A stretch of DNA of 15,140 nucleotides from Coprinopsis marcescibilis (lineage: Eukaryota > Basidiomycota > Agaricomycetes > Agaricales > Psathyrellaceae): positions 1-15,140 of the forward strand of contig ML210566.1 of the NCBI GenBank assembly GCA_004369085.1, read 5' to 3'. Both the position numbers and the translations under genes were made by a program. Under the pieces are notes generated by a model. It did not search any database. It was not told the origin of the DNA and was given only the letters and a program-made list of their open reading frames with translations. Shown piece by piece: positions 7,238-15,140 of the stretch. The number at the start of each line of letters is the position of its first letter. The first letter of the stretch is position 1.

Positions 7238-10200
7238 TCAGAAATGGTCAACAGTAAACGTCCATTTACCGCTTTCCATGTCAAAGTTTACAAAGTGCGT
7301 TTCCTTCATATTCTTTAGCCGCTTCAGATGCTTTACAACAGAAGGATGCGCGGGATCCTTTATGGGCTCCCGGGTCGCCTTGTCCACTGCCCAACATTTT
7401 TCCAGCGTCAACTTGGCCTTGACGTTGAGACCCGACCCAGGTGGTGGTTTGTCGGCTTCCTCGCTATCTGGATAAACACTGCACTCTTTCTCCTCAAAGT
7501 GGATAACCTCCCCGAGGAGAGCAGTCAGTTTTGGCAAGCCCGTCAGGTCGACAGGTTCCAAAAATTCGATCTCCCCATATCCAACCCGTCCGACTATGAG
7601 ACCCTTGTAAGCACATAGGTTATCATATCCAAGCTTCTTCAGGGACGCCAGATCGGGTTTGATGTAATAATCCCCTTCCTCCAGTTTGCTAGGATCTGAA
7701 GTGCCGGCAGATGCAGCCGCATTCTTCGTGCTATGGGCTGTGAACCGGTTGGGACTGCGTTGTTGATTGCGTGGCGCAGGGGTAGGCGACTCTACTGAAG
7801 CGTTGGCAGCCGCATTTTCGCTTTCTCTAGCCGCCTGACTGAGAGCCGGGCTGAAAACAACCTTGCTTCCTGAAAGGCCAGGGCTTCCAGATTTCACGAA
7901 CAATTGCGAAGGTTCGACTTTCTTGTCGAGGATAACCTTCTTGACGCTTTGTCGGGACCCACTGCCCAAAGCTGGACTACCGCTTCGTCCCAAGAATGCA
8001 TCAGGGCCTGAAGAACTTCGCGAATCAGTCAACGCTAGTCCATTGGGCTTGCCGTTCACAAAGGAAACCGTGCTGCTTGCAAAAGGATTGCCGTTATTAC
8101 TTCCAGGTCCGATCGAAGAGCCAAAGCCTCGCAGCTTGGAGCTAGCCGGAGCAAAGCTTTGCGAGACACGAGGTATAGGAGACCTGGTAGGAACATCCAC
8201 AAAGAAGGGTGGTTTCTTCTTTGGTTGAGATTGATCCAAGTCGACGAGACGAGGTCCTGGAGGGAGCATGTTGAAAATGGGAAGATTCGATCCAATAGGT
8301 TGGTTGATGGAGGCGGTAAGAGTGCCCTGAGGTTGACCAATGTTGGACGCGTTTAATGCGTTGTTTGCACCGCCGAAAGTCTGTCCAAAGAGACCGCCTC
8401 CTGTTGAGGAGGATGCCCCGAGTGGTGCGGCAGCGGGCTTGAACAAGCTTCCCCCGAAGCCAGTGGTTTGCTGAGCAGCAGGTTGGCCCATTGTACTATT
8501 TCCAAAGAGGCCTCCTCCAGCTGCTGGTTGAGCGGCGTTTTGTTGCTGGCCGAAGGCACCTGTACCAAACAAACCGCCACCTGTGGCAGCTCCCGCCGGT
8601 TTCGCACCAAATAATCCCCCAATACCAGTTGTTTGCTGTTGCTGGTTCTGTTGCTGGCCTTGATTATTGCCAAAGAGGCCACCTGCGTTTCCAAACATGC
8701 CCATGGCAGCATTTTGAGGTTGCGCGGTCGCGTTGGCGTTTCCAAATACTGATCAAAAAACAACATTAATTCACTACAGGACGGAAATGGATAGAGACTT
8801 ACAGCCTGTGGTTGCCCCCGCCTGCTGTTGCTGTTGCTGCTGCTGCTGCTGCTGTTGGGCATTACCGAACACACCTCCGCCACCGCCGGTTCCGAACAGG
8901 CCGGCGGCGGGTTGAGTTTGCTGCTGTGGTTGTTGCTGAGCGGTGGAACCAAATCCTCCAAAGGCATTTGCAGCGGGTTGAGTAGTAGTCACAGCGTTCC
9001 CAAACAGTGAGGGCTTGTTGGCCATATTTCCTGTGATCGAGAAGGCATCTGAGAAGGATGCACGGATTCAAAGGGGTGATTGACATACCGAAGGTTCCGC
9101 CGCCAAATGTATTCGTAGCAGTCTGTTGAGGTTGTGCGTTCCCGAACAACCCTCCACCTGTTGCTGCAGGCTGCGTGGTCTGTGCACCTCCGAATGCGTT
9201 TCCACCAAAAGCGTTGGTTGCGGGTGCAGCTACAATTGAGTTAGATTAACTTCAGAATTAGAGTAGACTCAAAATTGATTTACCAGGAGCACCTGCACCG
9301 AAGCCAGAAAAGGCAGGCTTTGCTGCTCCACCTCCGAATGCAGTACCAGCGCCGCCAAATAGCCCAGTCGACTGCTGGGATTGTTGCTGTTGCTGTTGCT
9401 GTTGTTGTTGCTGTCCGAAGCCACCGAAGGCATTGGTGGTCTGAGCAGGTTGAGTAGGGGCGGAACCAAAGGTACCACCAGTATTTCCGAATAGCCCTCC
9501 AGAGGGTTGAGTGGTATTTGTACTGGCGTTAGCCCCAAAAGCACCGAATCCAGTTGTCGGTGCTGCCGCTGGAGTTGCCTGGGCACCAAAGACAGAGTTA
9601 GTTTGAGCTGGCTGTGTCGCCCCAAACATGCCTGTGCCTGTTGTGGCTGCTGGCTGAGTGCCAAATGTCGCAGATTGTCCGAAGGCACCTGCAGTTTTTC
9701 GACCTTGGGCGTAATCTTGCACTCGAAGTTCCTATCATCGACCAGTGAGACCAACGGTCCAAAATTGCATATAACATCGACGCACCTCAAAAGAGTAACC
9801 CTGATAGGCAGGCATGCAAGAAATCGATTGATATTGGAAGCTGTTGCCGTCCTCTCTGTTAACATGGGCAGCGTATGGTGGATTGGATGTTCCGGTAGTT
9901 ACAGCAGGGGCAGCCGGGGTTGTCGCTGAGAAACAAAAACATTAGGCAGACACGCGGCCGTTGTTTAGATGCACATACCTGACCCTCCGAAAAGAGAAGG
10001 AGTCTTGTTCTGACCGAACAGGGAAGATCCTCCACCAGGCCCACCACCGAAGACTGATGTTCCTGCTGGGTTATACGTGTTTGCGGTGGTCCCAGTTGTG
10101 TTTGCTGGCTGTCCGAACGCGCCTGCGGTAGACGCTGGGGCAGATCCAAAAGCACCAGTTCCTCCTCCAAACGCGCCGAAGCCTGTTGTGGGCTTGGCGC

Positions 10201-10575
10201 CAAAGGCACTCGTAGATGCATTTTGCGTTGATCCAAAGGCACCTAGACGAACTTGATGAGCACGATTGTCCTCACGAGGCAAATTCCAACGGCGCGTACC
10301 AAAGCCTGTTCCACCCGTATTTGAAGCTGGCGTTGAAAGGTTGCCGAACATCGGATTAGCCTGTGGTTGCTGTTGGGCCTGTCCAAAGGCAGGGGTCGAG
10401 CCAAATGCTGGTGGCTTTTAGCAGTTGCCTTTGAGATGAGTCAACCACAAAATGACTTACCATTCGTCGTCGTGTTCGTGGCACCGAAAGCAGCCGGCTG
10501 TCCAAACGCACTAGGGTTCTGCTGTTGCTGATTCTGCTGTGGTGTCGACCATGTCGAGGAAACGCTGCCGAACAT
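7238..10575 (-). CDS. NUP98: Nucleoporin Nup98/Nup145N, GLFG-repeat protein with GLEBS motif, 984 aa
   Basis: This FG nucleoporin helps form the permeability barrier of the nuclear pore and docks mRNA-export factors. Exons are 10461-10575, 10300-10407, 9979-10242, 9786-9925, 9284-9731, 9089-9229, 8803-9030 and 7238-8748, joined by introns of 53-58 bp. FG and GLFG repeats in a Gln/Thr/Ala/Gly-rich, almost uncharged background fill residues 1 to about 630. They are interrupted near 175-222 by a GLEBS motif (YQSISCMPAYQGYSFE, then ELRVQDYAQGRK), the site that binds Gle2/Rae1 in relatives. A basic, Pro/Ser-rich linker follows. Residues about 838-984 form the Nup98 C-terminal domain that anchors the protein to the pore scaffold (YYIKPDL, LIVGRVGYGEIEF, ending VDHF). 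The reading frame stops directly after HF, where autoproteolytic relatives have HFS, so no Nup96 part is fused. Two Gln tracts (12 and 11 residues) are encoded by CAG/CAA repeats. Joining exons restores GLFG at 8748/8803, a good internal check. Confidence 0.94.
8822..8857 (-). repeat. CAG/CAA microsatellite encoding 12 Gln in NUP98
   Basis: Twelve consecutive Gln codons, mainly CAG with some CAA, lie in exon 7 of NUP98 between FG repeats. Pure CAG runs can change length by slippage, so this tract may vary between strains. Confidence 0.85.
9381..9413 (-). repeat. CAA/CAG repeat encoding 11 Gln in NUP98
   Basis: Eleven consecutive Gln codons, alternating CAA and CAG, lie in exon 5 of NUP98. 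The mixed codons should make it more stable than the CAG-rich tract at 8822-8857. Confidence 0.85.
10243..10299 (-). other. In-frame 57-bp intron of NUP98
   Basis: The segment begins GTACGC and ends GTCTAG on the minus strand. It has a length divisible by three and no stop codon, so the frame reads straight through it. The 19 residues it would add are strongly charged (Arg, Glu, Asp, Lys-like composition), unlike the flanking FG repeats. Removing it joins TGFG to AFGS. I therefore treat it as an intron, although retention would give an intact protein. Confidence 0.75.
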
Positions 10576-10807
10576 TATGCCCAACCACGGCGACCGCCTA
10601 ACAGAAAATGTTGAGCTTTACGTCGAACTTGCGGCCACGACCAAATCCTTGTGTCCATTCACGCTTTAAGACTCCGCCCAGTCCATTTTCTCACGCAGCT
10701 TAGGGCCGTGATGCGCACGTGCCTTATTTTTTTGGGCGAGATCAATAACTTTCAAGTTTACAAGACGACCGCAATTACTACTCTCTGCGCCGTCTACAAA
10801 TTCTCTA
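10576..10807. promoter_or_regulatory. Divergent promoter shared by NUP98 and RPA135
   Basis: Only 232 bp separate the NUP98 start codon (minus) and the RPA135 start codon (plus), so both promoters overlap or abut. A palindromic GCACGTGC lies slightly right of the middle, followed by a T-rich run (about 10725-10733). I see no canonical TATA box for either gene. Confidence 0.65.
10715..10722. promoter_or_regulatory. Palindromic E-box GCACGTGC
   Basis: An eight-base palindrome with a CACGTG core, the site recognised by bHLH factors such as yeast Cbf1 and Pho4. It sits 86 bp from the RPA135 start and 140 bp from the NUP98 start, so it could act on both genes. Which factor binds cannot be told from the sequence. 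Confidence 0.45.
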
Positions 10808-13800
10808 ATGCCTGACGGAGGCTCCAGCTCACGGCGGGTGCCGACATTTAACACTCTTGCCCGCGAAGACTCCTTCAAAAATCCCCCAGCGGATGGTGCA
10901 ACCTACAAAATTCTGAACGAGTTTGTTGCACCCCACATTGAATCCTTCAATGCGCTTTTCGACGACTCGGGTTTGCCATCGGGTGACGGAGACGGTCGCG
11001 GACTGCTCTCTCTTGGTCTCCAAGATATCGGAGAGCGTGTTGTATTTGATGGTCGTGGTGTCGACTCGGAGAGTTGGGGAAACAGGATGCGGAGTATGTC
11101 CACTTAGTTTATTGACTTTGTTGGGCTCTAATTCTGTTCTACAGTATGGATCGAACAAGTAACGATTGCAAGGCCTATGGTACCGGATAGGGATCGAACA
11201 GCACGTGAAAGAAGGGTGTTCCCAGCTGAAGTAAGGGTAATTTCAATATATTTGGTGTCATCGTCTTGAACGAACATAGGCAAGAGAACGGCTTACATCG
11301 TATCGGGGCCGAATGTCCATTAAGCTCTGCTGGACAGATCCTTCTGGACAAAAGCATGAGATGCCCAAGGACTGTGGTCTCGTTCCCATCATGGTTCGAG
11401 TAAGTGTTCTACTAATATTACCCACATGCCTGGCCTAATTCTTGTCAAGTCAGTGCGCTGTAACCTGCGGGGTATGTCCGCAGCAGAGCTCGTCCAACGA
11501 CACGAAGAACCTGAAGAATTTGGCGGATATTTCCTTATCAACGGAAATGAACGTCTCATTCGATACCTCATCCTTCCTCGTCGAAACCATGTTATTTCTC
11601 TCATTCGACCCTCATTCTCTAACCGCGGACCTTCTTACACACAATATGGCGTCCAGATTCGCTGCGTACGTCCAGACCAAACCAGCGTAACCAACACTCT
11701 GCACTACCTTGACAATGGAAGCGCCATGTTAAGATTCACCTGGCGAAAACAGGAATATGTGCTCCCCATCATGCTGGTCCTAAAGGCTCTCGTAGGCGCA
11801 TCCGACAAGGAAATCTTCGAAGGTGTCATGATGCAAGACTACGATAACACGTTTTTGACTGATCGTGTGGAACTTCTGTTGCGAAGTTTCAAGATGTACA
11901 CCATGCGTACTGGAGAGCAATGCTTGGAATACCTCGGCGACAAATTCAGGGTGGTCCTTGGACTCCCGGAAGATTGGACCAATGCTGCTGTTGGAGCCTG
12001 GCTTATCAAAAAGCTCGTCTTGGTCCACGTCGATTCTCCAAGGGATAAATTCCGTATGCTATTGTGAATAATTTCATAGATACCTTGATGACAGCGCTAA
12101 CGATCATCAGGTTCATGCTGCGAAAGCTCTACACGCTAGTATCCGGGGAATGCTGTTCGGACAATCCTGATTCACCTCAACACCAAGAAGTTCTTTTGCC
12201 CGGTTCACTTTACGGAATGATCATTAAGGAGCGCATGGAAGAAATTCTCAACGGAATTCGCGCCACCGTCAACATGGATGTCAGAAACGGGGCCCATGTT
12301 GATTTCCATGATAGTGAGTACTTCAGCTAGAACTCGCTGTATTCAAATCGCAAATCTAACTGCTAGTCTAGAGAAATACTTTGCTAAAGTGCTCACAAAA
12401 GTCAATTTCGATGTTGGTGCAAAACTCTCAAATTTCTTGGCCACTGGAAACTTGGTTTCGCCGACCGGTCTCGACCTCCAACAAGCATCGGGATTCACCA
12501 TCGTCGCAGAAAAACTGAATTGGCATCGTTACATTAGTCATTTCCGTTGTATCCATCGAGGTGCTTTCTTCGCAGAGCTCAAGACTACGACAGTCCGTAA
12601 GCTTCTGCCTGAAGCTTGGGGTAAGCGAACGAGCTATTCTACTACCTCATTAACAAATTTCAATACGTCTTTCTAGGTTTCCTATGCCCGGTACACACTC
12701 CTGATGGTACTCCTTGCGGGTTGCTCAACCACCTGTCTCGAACATGTCGCATTGTCACAGCACCTTTGACAGTTGCCCACATTCCAACTCTTCTTGCTGC
12801 TCATGGAATGACACAGGCCTTCGCTCCATCAATAGACGGCCGGAAGAACATGTGCATACAGCTCGATGGCCGTGTGGTAGGTTGGGCTCGGCCTGCTGTC
12901 GCTGCTCAACTCGCCACGAATCTCAGGATTTGGAAGACGGAAGGAAAATACGAAGTTCCTTTGGACCTCGAAATCGGATTTGTACCAGAGTCACAAGGTG
13001 GCCAGTATCCTGGGTTGTACCTCTTTGCGTCCAGATCGCGAATGATGAGGCCTGTTAAGTATCTACTCAACGGCCGCGACGACCAAGTGGGTTCGTTCGA
13101 ACAGGTCTACATGAACATCGCTTGCCAGCCCGAAGAAATCGAAGACGGTGTAACGCACGTGGAGCACGACCCAACCAACTTCCTTTCCATCCTTGCCAAC
13201 ATGACGCCGTTCTCTGACTTCAATCAGGTGAGTCACTGATCCACGCCAAACATTACCATCGCACTTCTTGCTCACAACAACCTTCACAGAGTCCCCGAAA
13301 CATCTATCAATGTCAGGTACGGAACGGCGAAAATCAGTGATAGATGTCGCTTGTGTTGACAGTGATCTACAGATGGGTAAACAAACCATGGGCACCCCTT
13401 CGACTGCTATTCAACACCGAACAGATAACAAACTGTATCGGCTCCAAACAGGCCAAACTCCCATTGTCAGGCCCAAGTTGCACAACACGTATGGTATGGA
13501 TGCATACCCCAACGGAACAAACGCCGTGGTGGCTGTCATCTCATACACCGGTTATGACATGGAAGATGCCATGATTCTCAACAAATCTGCACATGAGCGA
13601 GGCTTCACTTATGGAACGGTCTATAAATCCCAAATTATAGACCTGAAGGACGTTCGTGGTGCCTCGAAGAACGCAACGACGCCTTCTTTGCATTTTGGCC
13701 TGGGGAATGACATCAAACTCACGGGCGAAAATCCTCATGCATGCAAAGAAACGGTGGACCTGGATGGCTTGCCTTTCCCTGGTGCTCGAGTGAACCCTGG

Positions 13801-15060
13801 AGATCCTCTTGCAGCTTATATTGACGACACGACCGGCAGAACAAAGTTCGTCAAATACAAGGGCGACGAAATGGCATACGTCGATCAAGTTCGACTACTT
13901 GGTACGTGCACACTACACTTACACACATTCTTAACATTGACCCCTGTCCAGGAAGCGATGCAGGCGATTCAGAGCTTCAGAAGATCCATATCACCCTCCG
14001 AATTCCCCGAGCCCCTGTCATTGGAGACAAGTTCTCTTCTCGACACGGACAGAAAGGTGTCTGCTCTCAGAAATGGCCCGCGATTGATATGCCATTTAGC
14101 GAAAGCGGTATGCAGCCCGATGTCATCATCAATCCACACGCCTTCCCCAGTCGAATGACCATTGGCATGTTGGTCGAGAGTATGGCAGGCAAGTCGGGTG
14201 CTATGCACGGGTTGGCCCAAGATGCGACGCCATTCAAGTGCGTGCTGCTTCCATACCTCTTCGATACTCACCAGGATTGATTATTCGGGATTAGATTCAG
14301 CGAAGAGGACACTGCTATCGACTACTTTGGAAAGCAACTTCTGGCATCAGGCTACAATTACTATGGCAATGAGCCTATGTACTCTGGTATCACTGGACAG
14401 GAATTCGCAGCAGACATTTACCTCGGAGTTGTCTACTACCAGCGTCTCCGACACATGGTTTTGGACAAGTTCCAGGTACGAACTACTGGTCCCGTCGATC
14501 CGGTTACAAGACAGCCAGTCAAGGTGCGTAATAAACACTCCAGCTTTATAAACGCGGGTCTAAACTAACCCTTTTGACTACAGGGCCGTAAGCGCGCTGG
14601 TGGTATTCGATTCGGAGAGATGGAGCGTGACGCTCTCATCGCACACGGAACGTCATTCTTGCTTCAAGACAGATTGATGAACTGCTCCGACTATTCGACC
14701 GCGTGGGTGTGCCGAACATGCGGAAGTTTGATTTCTCTGGGCTACGAAGACGTTTCGTTGGGAGAAATGGTGTCGGGTCCCGGGAAGACTCTCAAGCCTA
14801 CAGGTCCTGGAGGCGAGTATTGCCGCGTCTGTCGCGCTGCCGCCGATGAGGAGGAAGAGCGTGAGCGTCAGATTTTGGCGACAGGCCAGCAGTTCCAGCG
14901 GGTTCATGGAGACGTTACGGTGGCCATCTCATCCGAGCACGTTCTCAATAGCGCTTCTAAAGGTGGCGATCTTGATGTGGTTGCGATCCCATATGTCTTC
15001 AGATATCTCTGCGCCGAGTTGGCTTCCATGGGCATCAATGTATCATTAGCTGTCCGATAA
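10808..15060 (+). CDS. RPA135: RNA polymerase I second largest subunit (Rpa135/RPA2), 1218 aa
   Basis: This is the beta-like subunit of RNA polymerase I, which transcribes the 35S/45S rRNA precursor in the nucleolus. The twelve exons are 10808-11093, 11145-11230, 11280-11399, 11450-12063, 12111-12313, 12372-12620, 12677-13227, 13290-13316, 13373-13901, 13952-14237, 14295-14523 and 14584-15060. Introns are 47-62 bp and every join keeps phase. Alignment with yeast Rpa135 (1203 aa) is continuous: NPPADG and SFNALFDD near the start, [94 protein letters not shown] (acidic pair E776, D777 near the active site), [12 protein letters not shown] and [14 protein letters not shown] zinc ribbon is present (C1103, C1106, C1140, C1143). 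The DFR/FNTLERE-type N-terminus and the zinc ribbon match Pol I rather than Rpb2 or Ret1. The gene appears complete, with no missing key residue. Confidence 0.96.
13290..13316 (+). other. 27-nt microexon of RPA135
   Basis: Nine codons, SPRNIYQCQ, lie between introns of 62 and 56 bp, both phase 0. This motif continues into MGKQTMG and is strongly conserved in multi-subunit RNA polymerases, so the microexon must be included for a working enzyme. Confidence 0.88.
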
Positions 15061-15140
15061 GAAAAAAAAGTACTTTATATTCCCTTCTGTAATGACTATC
15101 CAATTTATGCATTCAACACTAGGATATATAGTTGCGCATA
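15061..15140 (+). other. 3' flank of RPA135
   Basis: Eighty bases follow the RPA135 stop codon, starting with an A-rich run and then AT-rich DNA. This is probably 3' untranslated sequence. No further gene begins before the window ends. Confidence 0.45.

Noticed and set aside
7863..8228. 121-residue plus-strand open frame opposite NUP98
   Set aside because: Shadow of the long minus-strand exon that encodes the Nup98 linker.
8823..9010. Plus-strand frames with runs of Cys or Leu
   Set aside because: These are only the reverse-strand reading of the Gln-coding CAG repeats.
10808..15060. Identification as RNA polymerase II subunit Rpb2
   Set aside because: The N-terminus, the SPRNIYQCQ and [12 protein letters not shown] blocks and overall alignment follow yeast Rpa135 closely, so Pol I is preferred.
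1..15140. CRISPR arrays, tRNA or rRNA genes, transposons or viral insertions
   Set aside because: No spaced repeats, cloverleaf-like tRNA sequence, terminal repeats, transposase or polymerase of mobile origin was seen.

Overview
This window is nuclear DNA from a filamentous fungus, most likely an agaricomycete basidiomycete. The genes are packed closely and are interrupted by many short GT-AG introns (mostly 47-75 bp) with CTNAY-like branch sites. The protein sequences are clearly fungal. There are no bacterial operons, RNA genes, CRISPR arrays or transposons. Reading frames broke at almost every intron, so I rebuilt each gene by hand. All the models keep phase across every junction, and five of the six match known families from end to end. 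Intron positions come from the sequence only and have not been checked against RNA.

Layout, left to right. (1) Minus strand, 78-1323: an unrecognised 325-aa protein with a Ser-rich, probably disordered N-terminus and a helical, coiled-coil-like C-terminus (6 exons). (2) Plus strand, 1566-2727: a 1-acylglycerol-3-phosphate acyltransferase of the Slc1/PlsC type (3 exons), divergent from gene 1. (3) A 914-bp stretch with no supportable gene until a TATA box at its right end. (4) Plus strand, 3642-5518: a glycerophosphodiester phosphodiesterase family protein resembling yeast Pgc1 (10 exons, some of them microexons). (5) Minus strand, 5915-6744: Rcf2, a HIG1-domain respiratory supercomplex factor (4 exons, the first with only two codons). 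(6) Minus strand, 7238-10575: the FG nucleoporin Nup98/Nup145N with GLFG repeats, a GLEBS motif and a C-terminal Nup98-type domain (8 exons). (7) Plus strand, 10808-15060: RPA135/RPA2, the second largest subunit of RNA polymerase I (12 exons), complete and divergent from NUP98.

Functionally, the left half holds two phospholipid enzymes (one makes phosphatidic acid, one belongs to a family that degrades glycerophospholipids) and a mitochondrial inner-membrane protein. The right half holds a nuclear pore gene and an rRNA-synthesis gene that share a 232-bp intergenic promoter. I found no novel defence or mobile system. The most interesting points are: the Nup98 protein stopping exactly at the autoproteolysis site; an apparent GC-AG intron after a two-codon exon in RCF2; a symmetric in-frame intron within the FG repeats; catalytic or hallmark motifs carried on 20-27 nt exons; and the unrecognised gene 1.
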